A stretch of DNA of 64,000 bases from the NCBI GenBank assembly GCA_019055375.1, contig JAHQIW010000364.1:248001-312000 (forward strand). The letters run 5' to 3'. Below are positions 44,511-53,434 of this stretch, one piece after another. The notes beneath the pieces were generated by a model, which was not told where the DNA came from, searched no databases, and saw only the letters and a list, made by a program, of their open reading frames with translations. A program made the translations under genes and the position numbers. This DNA comes from Parelaphostrongylus tenuis. Its lineage: Eukaryota > Nematoda > Chromadorea > Rhabditida > Metastrongylidae. Every line of letters starts with the position of its first letter. The first letter of the stretch is position 1.

Positions 44511-44775
44511 ATAAGCTCTCGGCCTTGATCAGTGGATATGCCACGCATTCGTCTTTAGTTTTTGATGCATATCGGGCCTTTACAATGACTCGCGATGACC
44601 TTCCGCTGTATCGAGTTAGTGCTGCTTATTCCCCCAGAGAAGTCTGCAACCAGTCTGGTACCAATCTACCGTTCCCGGAGGGATAAATGGCTGGTGAGCT
44701 ATGAGCGCGGGATCGAACCGTCGATCTTGTGTGCAACGCGGAGCACCTTTAACTACTGCATCACATGCGCTCTGT
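44511..44775 (-). mobile_element. SINE family A copy
   Basis: Reverse-complement blocks CCTTTACAATGACTCGCGAT, CTTATTCCCCCAGAGAAGTC and CATCACATGCGCTC, plus the tail CTCTCGGCCTTGATCAGTGG. A short body deletion sits near 44555. Confidence 0.75.
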
Positions 44776-45965
44776 GTAGTATAGTGGCTAGAGATGCAAC
44801 AGAATACACATGTGATCGGAAGATTTACCTCAGACTCTAGGTTGATCAATCCTCCACCCCTCACAAGATGGTAAATCAATATACACACTTGTTTCGGAAG
44901 ACAACTACATTGACTGCATGCATCGATAGGCTAACAGAGGTTGTGTGGATCAAGCACGCACTCACTCATCTTAATATTGATTCGAATAAGGCCGTATTCG
45001 AGACGTGTAAGTTGAGAATCAATTAATCCCGAACACTTGACTTTTTGGGAACCAGTATTTTATTACAAACTCAAAACAATCTGAACTATTTTTAACTTGC
45101 AGATGTAAGGTTGACATTTCAATAGCTGCTTCATGATGCGTAAAGTGTCGATAACTTCCTATATTTTATAGAATGAAAAGAGCTACATTGACGCAACAAT
45201 TGACGAAGTTTTTTTGTAATTGATCGACTCGATTTTGGTTTTTCGATCCCATAATCCTTTGAAAAAATGCATATGATGAGCTACACATTACAGTTTTATT
45301 GACATACTGCTCCATATTTTTACACTTGATCATTTGTTGATTGAAGTAATCCCAATGATAGTCATTTTGAACAATATACGCCATTAAGAATAAAACGGTT
45401 TTCTGTTGTTTTAGAATTTGTCAAATATGCTCTCTCTTCCGGACCGAATTCACAAAAGTTCGTTTGTCTTGTCTGAAGTTGATGCAAAGCTAAGACGTAT
45501 CGAAAAAGTACTCCCGATTGAGTGGGAGGATGAGTGAGAGCGGTGGGCCAGTTTTCCTTAATCTGTTACATTATCTGCAAATTTGCGCTCGTCACACAAA
45601 GTCTCTAGGGAGGACAAGAATCTATTTTAAACACTAAATGGATAACCAAGATAGAATTTCACGTCGAAAAGTCCTCGTCGTAATTTACCGTCAACCACGC
45701 TGATGAACGGAGGTGGTAAGCAATATAAAAAAGAAGTTGCACGGAAAGTTGATAGTTTTGAGGCTCACACAGCATTTTGGATTCTCAAGGAAATCACCAA
45801 GTTAGTGATGTAAATTCTAGGAGAACAGCAATGATAAGGATCTCAAGCAGATGCAATTACTTTCATCTTAAGGGTCCATTACTGCAATAACATTTTGATT
45901 CTTTTCGAAGCTGTGGAACTTAGTGAATGATTTACAGAGTTATATTTGTGCATATCTATATTTTG
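44776..45965. other. unassigned stretch
   Basis: A 72-residue minus frame at 45166-45384 has no known domain. Nothing else is supported. Confidence 0.3.
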
Positions 45966-45969
45966 GCTA

Positions 45970-46745
45970 ATAAAATTGCCATTATTCGCCAACTAGTTCG
46001 CAACTGCCTATATAACCGTTTCTGTATAATAAAAGATTGTAAAATATGCCCCAACGGCAGAGACGGTGATCGCATGAGCGTATAAATAGTTTACCTAATC
46101 TCTTTCAAAGCGTGCATCGATTAAAGTATTGGCGAGACGGGTAGGCCGCTCTATGTCCGCATAGAAGAGCTCCTCGCTGACATGCATCTTATAAGACGAA
46201 GCATCCCGACAGATAGAGCACAGGACCATGACGGAGTAGATTATGACATAGAAGTTATCATCCTTGCGCACGAACATAAAACATCAGCGCGAAGGATTTT
46301 ACAAGGGGTTTGGGATAAACACGACCAGTCCAACCTTAAACCGCATGGAAAATTGTCTCGTTATCTTTATATGAGCCTATAACAATGTAGGGTATATGAG
46401 CTATATGAGTGATATGAGTCAGCATAGGAGATTGTTATTTTTAAGGGTAGGGTGAATTACGTGCTTATGTGATCTCCTTCCAGTGATCTCCACTTGAATC
46501 ATTCAGTGGAACGTATAAAAAAGGGTGAGCTTGTTGAGAGTTGATTCTGTGCTTGACGCGATTGAAATCTAGATGTGATGATATTTTCTGAAGGAGTAAC
46601 GGAGGTGTTTGACTGATTGGATTGCAGACAACTCGCAACTTGACCTTTCCAGGCTCCGAACAAGGAGAACCGCCGAAACGTCAGCTGTTGAATAAACAAT
46701 ATCATAACACCTCGTGTTTGACCCAAGAAGGAAAATCAAGAGTTG
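45970..46745 (+). mobile_element. Penelope-like element fragment
   Basis: A frameshifted GIY-YIG region starts with GTTCGCAACTGCCTATATAA and AAAATATGCCCCAACGGCAG. The late segment is open (AHEHKTSARRILQGVW). The 3' non-coding part has GATCTCCTTCCAGTGATCTC, followed by the hammerhead-like tail at 46650 and the end AAGAAGGAAAATCAAGAG. Confidence 0.7.
46650..46690 (+). ncRNA. hammerhead-like Penelope tail motif
   Basis: AGGCT / CCGAACA / AGGAGAACCGCC / GAAACGTC / AGCTG. The GAAA and GTC elements and the AGGCT/AGCTG stem I are intact. The core CUGANGA has two changes. Confidence 0.5.
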
Positions 46746-47414
46746 ATAATTTCCAGTGAAAAAATCAGTCATTTTTTCTTGACATCTAATGCACTGTAAA
46801 GATACAACACGTCAAAGTGCGATATTCTTTGAGTCTCTCGATTGAACTGCATTCAATGAACATTGCCGGCAAGTGGTAGGAAAATGAGAACTTCGTGGTC
46901 GACCGTTAAAATCACTTGGAGATAATTGCTCTAGTTATATGACATCTGTATCTAAAATTATTATGGATGGAGTAAGCTAATAATGGCTGAAATTGATGCG
47001 TGGTCCAATAAGCCATTTAAGATTCAACAATAAATAAGCAGTATGGTGGCTGGCTTCTGCATAAAATGGGCAGGTGCAATCAACTGGGAGATTAGCCGAG
47101 TGGTAGTGATAACGGACTGTAGTTATGAGATCAACATAAGTTAGAATGAAGTTTGCCTAATGAGATTGCATAGTAGGAAAATCGATGAGACATCTCAATC
47201 CAGATTAATGGTGATATCACTGAGTATACATACAACAATTTTTGAAGCTTCCAAACTTCTCAACAATTTTCGTTGAAATTGAGACGCTACTCTTCACACC
47301 GATCTCAACGACGATTTCTGAAGATGATCATCAACGGCTGAGCTTTTATCTTCTGAATTAATTTCACTCTGGCATTCCATTAGCTTTTTGTGCTCAACTG
47401 ATATAGGAACAAGC
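46746..47414. other. unassigned stretch
   Basis: A tRNA-A-box-like GATTAGCCGAGTGGTAGTG near 47093 has no B-box downstream. Nothing else seen. Confidence 0.3.
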
Positions 47415-47474
47415 TGTGTTTTAGCAATCTGATATAAGATAACATGTTTTGAGCCTTTTGTACGGTGTGATATA

Positions 47475-47530
47475 GCACTTATAGTACTAGATAGGCCTGT
47501 TTCGCCTTTTCAGCATCAATAAGTACGGTG
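47475..47530 (-). ncRNA. hammerhead ribozyme, degraded (left arm)
   Basis: The minus strand reads TTGATGC in place of the CTGATGA core, then CTGAAAAGGCGAAACAGGCC and a short insertion before ATAAGTGC. GAAAC is kept. Probably inactive. Confidence 0.5.
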
Positions 47531-47616
47531 TTTTTTAATTCAGCCGATCCCTTGCAGGGGATATACCCCTAACAAAGAAGGAATGTAAAGAAGGGATCGG
47601 TTTGCACCGAAAAAAC

Positions 47617-47661
47617 CGTTTACTGATGAGTCTCGGAAGGTGAAACAGGCCTGTATAAGTG
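47617..47661 (+). ncRNA. hammerhead ribozyme, type I, intact core (right arm)
   Basis: Stem I is CGTTTA with TAAGTG (four Watson-Crick pairs and two G-U). The core CTGATGA is exact. Stem II GTC-TCGGAA-GGT is weak with two wobble pairs. GAAA is exact. Stem III is ACA-GGCC-TGT, and cleavage is predicted after A47655 (GTA). The self-complementary stem III fits the dimer-forming hammerheads known from retroelements. Confidence 0.7.
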
Positions 47662-47735
47662 CCATACCGGATCTCATAAAAGGCTAAAAACATGTTATCA
47701 TATTACCAGATTGTTATTGTTTTTGAGCGAGGTCT

Positions 47736-48532
47736 GTAGAATCAGTCGAATAAAGGGCTATGTTTTATTTTTTAACACTTTTTGGGTTTTTGATTCTTAA
47801 TCACGTTATTGGTATACATTTTAGCACCATATAGAGTAGCAAAGTAGTCTCCATTCAGCTTGCTTATCCACTTTATTTTAAGATACTTCTGCTGACTTAT
47901 GAACATCATGGCTCAATAAAGCACTGCGTACATTCCATTGCAGTTCATTATAGATAAAAGAATCCTTTGCTTTCTCAGATCACTGCTTTTAACTTCTAGA
48001 AAATTAGGTGAGTGATTAAAATGTGCCGGGTACATCTGTACTGATATCCTCATAGCCTCGGCAAAAAATAGGCCGGCTGAGAGCCTAAAATCCTGCTCAG
48101 CCGCTTCAAACTCGGCTGCCCTCACTGATAGATTCATCCGTACGTCTTTGTTGACATGCGAGCTAACATCCTCTTGTGTGGGGGATGTTTGTGCAGTTCA
48201 TATAGGAAGATTCATACCAGATCACTACCGCATTAATGCAATATTATAACACCGATTTTCAACAAAGGCAACATCTAACAAGCTACCAATCCTTTGCCTT
48301 CTACGAGCAGTGATATTTTTTGTTTCGCTCTTTTAAGCTTTTACCAGTGACTACTTTTCTATATTCTGCTTGCCATCTTTGGAGCAGGAGTGTTTCATAC
48401 AAATCCAACTATGGTAATTCTGTGCCTCCTTGATAAGCAAACAAGAAGTTGTTAGTATTCAAGTTACCTGGAATATTGACTTTATATGCCTACTCCATGG
48501 GCAAAATTTCAAACTAAAAAAGTTTCGGTACT
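47736..48532. other. unassigned stretch
   Basis: A 74-residue minus frame at 47913-48137 (MNLSVRAAEFEAAEQDFRL...) looks moderately coding-like but has no splice sites or homologue I can name. Confidence 0.25.
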
Positions 48533-49502
48533 GTTCTATTATGGCGGCGCCACTTGAGACCTTCGGTAAAAGCGAATTCTCTGCTGTTATCTGACAAATG
48601 TATAATTATCTGATAGCTCAAATCAAATGAATTTCAAAGATTTATTTTATTTCTCATATGCTCGTTTTTAACGCCATACCAGTCAAAACGAGATTTCGTT
48701 CGACAATTGAAGATTTCTCACCTGATAAAAGCTTTTCATAATAAAGTTTGAGCCATCAAATAGAGCAAATCTTTATGAGTTTGCTATTTAGAAAAAACTT
48801 CTTGAAGCTCTGCAGTTTGCACAAGAAGAGTGGGATCACACATTTGAAATATCGCTGTTTTCGGCACCCCCTCAGAAATAAGGGTGTTTTTTCAATTTTA
48901 CCAAGTTGCTTCTTAGCTTAATCAATAGTCCAAATAGATAGTTCCAGCGATATACTTAGATCTCGAAGAAAACATTTCAGTTTGCTGTAGCAGCTAAGAT
49001 AAAAGTATGTTTCACACTTAAAGCGTTCCAACGCTTCTTTCGTCGGGGAGAGCATCTCCCTCAATCTTTATAAATCATTCGATAGTCTGAAATTATGCTG
49101 ATTCCAGTGATTTTGCTTTTTCGAAAGGAGTTCTTAGCGAGCTGTAATAGGTTAGAGCTCGTAATGCAGCGACGGCACCTGGCCACTACGCATTGCGAGC
49201 TATGTGGATGGGATCTAGCCGATTATTCGAAAAAGTCTCTCCGAAATTGCACCATTATAATCGGAAAGATTTTCTCTATCTAACGCTCATTACAACGAAA
49301 CTTTTATTCAGTGAAAAATCTTCGAATAAGAAACAAAATCTTATTTTGACTAGTACGGCGCCAAAAATAAGCTATTTGAGAAATTAAACAATTCATTGGA
49401 CTTCACTTGATTTGAGCTTCGATAAACTACACAAATGTTTTGTAGAAGCAAAAAATACGTTTTTACCAAGGCCTCAAGTGGCGCCGTCATAACAGAGCAT
49501 TA
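48533..49502. mobile_element. foldback (long terminal inverted repeat) element
   Basis: The left end GGCGGCGCCACTTGAGACCT is mirrored at 49460-49490 as AGGCCTCAAGTGGCGCCGTC. The inversion continues inward for about 210 bp (left TCAAATCAAATGAATTTCAA and right complement TCAAATCAAGTGAAGTCCAA). The central 550 bp includes a dispersed repeat X unit at 48960-49110. No transposase is present, so it is a non-autonomous DNA element. Confidence 0.65.
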
Positions 49503-50404
49503 CCCAAATCTCTTAGATCGGCTCGTACAAAACACTAATATGCGACCAACTAAAGCCTTTGAGTAAAGCTGGAGTTGTACCGTGACAAATAATTCAGGTT
49601 TGCTGTCAAGAAAGCATAACTCTTCCTGAATAAAGAGCGCACAGTATCGATAATGTACTCAAGCTTCTCACAAGCGCAGCCCAGTTGCTGGGAAAATCTG
49701 TTTAAGATCTCATGCATTTTCAACGAACATCAAGATCGACTCTGCTACACACTTGGACTCGAATTGCTGGGGAGGCATGAAAGAAGTAGGGACATTGTCA
49801 GCCCGCCTATTCCCCTATACCTCCTATTTTTCCGACGCTCTTCAGACAACAAGAGCCTAACGGAAAAGTAGACTTAGACTTTCGCATTTTTCCAAGCAAA
49901 ACTCTTAGAACCCTTAACAGCTATCACTGAAAAAACTTCAGCTCCAATAACACAGCAGCGCATAAGTGGCCTGCAATAGGTTGGAGAACTAATAAATCTA
50001 AAACTGACAGGCTATCATAAAGTAATAAAGACCTTCCCTTGTCTTCCACTATCTACAGAGAAATTTCAAAAGTCACCAGCGATTATCGAACAGGGAATGA
50101 GCCGAAGTGACAAACAATTCTCGTTTGAAACCATTAGTTGTCTCTCAAATTGAATCTGAGCTATTAGCATGCGCAGCCATATACTTACTTATCAAAATAC
50201 ATAAGTTAAATGCACTGATGAACTCACATTTACCGACTCCTTGAAGCGCAAAGCTGGACCCAACGCCAATAGAGTAGACAGACTCGCGGATAGAACAATA
50301 TTGTTTTTCCTTTCGATGCGATTGTTTTCTCAGGACGACGCTCAGTTTTTTGAAATGCCTGATATTTATTTCTGAGTCATGCATGTGGTTTGTCATGGGA
50401 ACTT
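49503..50404. other. unassigned stretch
   Basis: Short frames only. No repeat copy that I can support. Confidence 0.3.
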
Positions 50405-50454
50405 ACACAGTGTAATACACGTGTTTCACTCTTGCAGCCTCGTCAGTTGCACAG
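50405..50454 (-). ncRNA. hammerhead ribozyme, type I, subfamily B
   Basis: Stem I is GTGCAA with TTACAC (one mismatch). The core CTGACGA and GAAA are exact. Stem II GGCTGCAAGAGT has lost pairs. CACGTG and TA give the cleavage site. Flanking CATGCATGACTCAGAAATAA corresponds to CACGCATGGCTCAAAAAA after the copy at 50767. Confidence 0.65.
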
Positions 50455-50766
50455 CGCCATTCGTCTGAGATAATCCCTTTTGGGCAAAACCTCGCTAGAT
50501 ATAGGAATCGTAGACGCACTCCCTACACGAGCCATCGAGTGAAAGATATCACCAAGTGGACAGTGTTGTGGACTCTATTGCTCTTGGCTGGTATTTGTTA
50601 AATATCACACCTTACGTTTCGAGTGCTATTTTAAAATCAGAGTGTAGATAGAACACCGCCAATTTAGTGATATTTTTACTTAATGGCGAGTGTATTGAGT
50701 ACATACGTGATTTCTATATGCTAGGAACGTTTCCTTCGAAGGGGATCGCTTCAGACGGAGAGCACT

Positions 50767-50809
50767 GTGCAACTGATGAGGCTGCAAGGTCGAAGCACGT
50801 GTATTGCAC
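50767..50809 (+). ncRNA. hammerhead ribozyme, type I, subfamily B, intact core
   Basis: Stem I is GTGCAA with TTGCAC, six perfect pairs. The core CTGATGA is exact. Stem II is GGCT-GCAA-GGTC with two Watson-Crick and two wobble pairs and a GCAA loop. GAAG replaces GAAA, leaving a G-U closing pair for stem III. CACGTG follows, then cleavage is predicted after A50803. It is the only copy that keeps both stems I and II with this stem I sequence. Confidence 0.75.
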
Positions 50810-50951
50810 TGGATAAGTGTCCATTATAGAACACACGCATGGCTCAAAAAAAAATTATCAAGAACATTATTTCAAGTTATACCTTTCTTTCGAGTGCTTT
50901 TTAAGACCACGCTGAAATTTCAATAAATCAATCAAGCAATCGAGTGCGAAA

Positions 50952-50992
50952 ACACTCTATGTTAGGTGAAAATTTCGCCTGACATAGAGTGT
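50952..50992 (+). repeat. hairpin at the left end of the ribozyme repeat
   Basis: ACACTCTATGTTAGGTGAAA pairs with TTTCGCCTGACATAGAGTGT, with two mismatches. A related hairpin stands about 100 bp upstream of the ribozyme at 31976, so it is part of the repeat unit. Confidence 0.65.
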
Positions 50993-51078
50993 AAAACGTT
51001 CGTCTTCGATAACTTTCTGTAAGGGAGCAGAGATCCCGAGAGAACTGACTTCAAAAATATCGAAAGACGATGGGTTCT

Positions 51079-51121
51079 GCCCGACTGACGAGTCTGTAAA
51101 GACGAAACACGTGTATCGGGC
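51079..51121 (+). ncRNA. hammerhead ribozyme, type I, canonical
   Basis: Stem I is GCCCGA with TCGGGC (six perfect pairs). The core CTGACGA is exact. Stem II is GTCT-GTAA-AGAC (four perfect pairs, GNRA-type loop). GAAA is exact. Stem III is formed by the self-complementary ACACGTGT, and cleavage is predicted between A51115 and T51116. All invariant residues of the hammerhead catalytic core are present. Such short stem III ribozymes are known in Penelope-like elements and retrozymes and usually act as dimers. Confidence 0.85.
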
Positions 51122-51180
51122 TGTACAAGAGCCCTTACCAGACCACATGACAAGTTGGCTCAAATAATAGTGAAAGGAAT

Positions 51181-52639
51181 TGATATTTCAAGTCTAATAA
51201 TAATCTAGTGACTAATACACACGCCGCCTATCCCACGAACACCGAAACCTTCATGGCCCATTTATGTAAGACGTCTCCCAACAGCACGTTCGTGATGGAG
51301 CCTTTCGACGAGACCGCCATTCATGCAAGCGTGTCGAAGGACACCGCAATACAAGCATACACGAGCTCCTCGCTGAGCACAAAAGAGGTGTAAACATGCA
51401 AAGGTGTTGACTCAGCAAGTGATGGTCATTCTGACATAGAACCTGTTTATTCTTCTCTTATCTTTATCTATTTACCCTGTTTGACTGTTTATTTTTTGAA
51501 CAGTTTGGATTATAATGCATGCAAGATTGTCGTGTCATCTGGTCCATGCAAAAACAAAAGGACAATTGTTCTGAGTTGTTGAATGATCAGCCAATCATCC
51601 AAAATCTACCCGTGATAAATCGACTGTAGCTTAGTTTTCATAAGGCTGAGGAAAAGTTTCTTAACACTCAGTGGAAATTCAAAGTTTCTACATGAATTAA
51701 CTTGCAAACAACACTAATTATTCTTCAAAATAAAGACCATCATTATTCACGGCCCTCTGCCAACGGCTTGCAAGCTTCCGGGTCTTTGGAATGCGATCAT
51801 TCCTAGAACCTCGAATCAAAAAACTTCAACATGCCTCTACAACTTGATCAAATGTCTCGAATCGGTGTCCACGCAGAAAATATTTCACTGAGCGAAAAAG
51901 ACCATGGGCGGATGGTACAACATTCGGACCTAGGATGGACGATGTAGGATGGGTGCGGCAAGGCATCTCCAGTTCATCAAACTTTTCCTGAATCTTTCTT
52001 TCTATGTGACGTTTAGATCGTCTTGCTGAAACAGCGCGCGTTTTTGACTTATTGATGTTGGATGCGTATCCTCTAATGCATCAGACTCTTCTTATGAGTT
52101 TTTTTGGAAATATTCCTGAGATATTTCCATGTATTCACCACGAACGATACCATATGAAAGAAATATAAAATTCGAAATTTTTGTGGGTGGTAAAGAACCT
52201 TTCTTTAACGTAGTATTCTACAACGTCCATGTTGACCTATTTGAAGATGGTTAGACACGCAATTGCACCGAAAGTATAATGATAAAAACATACTGATTTA
52301 TCATTTACGACTCACAAACAAGACGCACGCTTGCAAAAAGTATGTCTCGATTCTAGTGAGCAATTTTTTATGTGAGCGCAGAAATAAAGCTTAAAGAGAA
52401 ATCTTCAAAAGTAGTGTCAACGGTAGCCGATTCTACCAACCATGATGGTGGCAAGCATTTCACGTTGGATCTAGAGAAAAAATGACTTTTCCAAACGAAT
52501 AGTTAAAGGACAATAAAATTTCGTCAATCCCGCTTTTGATTCTTGACAGAAAAATTGGAACTACAGAACATTACTTGAAAAAAGCAAATTAGACAAGACG
52601 GAAGCAGTTTTTGAGATATTATCAAATATTGTGCCTTTA
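51181..52639. other. mostly unassigned; includes a relative of 32700-33160
   Basis: 51640-52150 resembles 32700-33160 in order and sequence (for example GAGGAAAAGTTTCTTAACAC and TTGCAAGCTTCCGGGTC). The rest shows no gene. Confidence 0.35.
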
Positions 52640-52870
52640 TTTCGAGTGTTCTATTAAGACCACATTCAATTTTTTGAATATCTCACAACGATTATTTGTG
52701 CCAACATGTCATATGGTCTGCTAATGGGCTTTGTACAGACCGATAAACGTGCTTCGACCTTACAGTCTCGCCAGTAAGGCACAACCCGTCGTCTTTTAGT
52801 CTTCTTAGCTAATCCTCTGTGGGTGCTCCAGTCCCGGCACACGAGGATCTAAAAATGAGAAAGATTTTGA
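52640..52870 (-). mobile_element. hammerhead-bearing dispersed repeat, subfamily A
   Basis: The minus strand gives TGGAGCACCCACAGAGGATT, AAAAGACGACGGGTTGTG, the ribozyme at 52738-52780, ACCATATGACATGTTGGCAC and TTAATAGAACACTCGAAATA. It matches 22130-22380 block for block. Confidence 0.7.
52738..52780 (-). ncRNA. hammerhead ribozyme, degraded
   Basis: Stem II GACT-GTAA-GGTC is intact. The core reads CTGGCGA (one fixed A changed), GAAG replaces GAAA, the stem III palindrome is CACGTT and stem I (GCCTTA/TCGGTC) is largely unpaired. Confidence 0.55.
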
Positions 52871-52984
52871 CATAAAATTTAGTATCCCCGCATAGGTATA
52901 TAACAACTGCAAAAAACTGTTAAAGATTTTTTGATAAATGTCAAAGATTCAAAATGAACTGCACGGTCGAGGTGCCTTGTGAAT

Positions 52985-53290
52985 GCGGGTGACATAGCAT
53001 CATAGCACAAGAAATTTTACCGACCTTAGTCAGGCAGTCCCATCCCATGAAGGGCTCAGTGCACTTGTTTTAATGAACAATTGGAAAACTTGGAAACAAG
53101 AAAACGGTGAGTGTTTGAGAAAAGAAGCCTTTCAGTGTGTGAATAAAGAAGTATTTCTCATTTGCTTTTCTTTCTGATGTGAATATGAGAGTAATCAAGT
53201 AAGTAGATTTTGAGCCATTTTGACCTTTCCAAGCTGTGAAGAAGGCGAAACGAAAAACATCGGTCATTAATACCTTGTTATACTATATTC
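52985..53290 (+). mobile_element. Penelope-like element, 3' non-coding end only
   Basis: GTCAGGCAGTCCCATCCCAT resembles the region after the GIY-YIG frame near 56450. It ends with the tail GACCTTTCCAAGCTGTGAAG at 53222. Confidence 0.5.
53230..53270 (+). ncRNA. hammerhead-like Penelope tail motif, degraded
   Basis: AAGCT / GTGAAGA / AGGCGAAACG / AAAAACATC / GGTC. It is recognisable by layout, with changes in most of the core. Confidence 0.35.
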
Positions 53291-53390
53291 AATAACTTTA
53301 GTGTTAACAATCTCGTTCATAACTATCAAGAAATTAGGAGATTATTTGCCCAATTTCAACCAATCCTAATAAGGTGTTTGTGAAAGAGAA

Positions 53391-53434
53391 ACGGCACTGA
53401 TGATGGCGAAACCGCCGAAAGGAGAGTCTGTCGA
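53391..53434 (+). ncRNA. hammerhead ribozyme, Penelope-type, strong core
   Basis: Stem I is CGGCA with TGTCG (four Watson-Crick pairs and one G-U). The core CTGATGA is exact. One bulged T precedes stem II, GGCG-AAAC-CGCC, with four perfect pairs. GAAA is exact. The cleavage triplet GTC is followed directly by the stem I 3' strand. Stem III is reduced to a single A-U pair around GGAGAG. The bulge before stem II is shared with the Penelope tail motifs. Confidence 0.6.

Larger units (their letters stand above)
47415..47735. mobile_element. foldback repeat with a hammerhead in each arm
   Basis: The left arm (GATAACATGTTTTGAGCCTT, GCACTTATAG, AGGCCTGTTTCGCC, CCGATCCCTT) is the inverse of the right arm (AAGGGATCGG, GGTGAAACAGGCCT, TATAAGTGCC, AAGGCTAAAAACATGTTATC). 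The centre is near 47575 and each arm is about 150 bp. The arms have drifted, so it is not recent. Confidence 0.7.
50950..51180 (+). mobile_element. hammerhead-bearing dispersed repeat, subfamily A, best copy
   Basis: Hairpin (50952-50992), spacer with AAAGACGATGGGTTCTG, ribozyme (51079-51121), then TGTACAAGAGCCCTTACCAG and ACCACATGACAAGTTGGCTC. No open frame is shared between copies, so the element is non-coding and must depend on enzymes made elsewhere. Confidence 0.7.

Noticed and set aside
47090..47150. A-box-like GATTAGCCGAGTGGTAGTG
   Set aside because: No B-box or cloverleaf follows.
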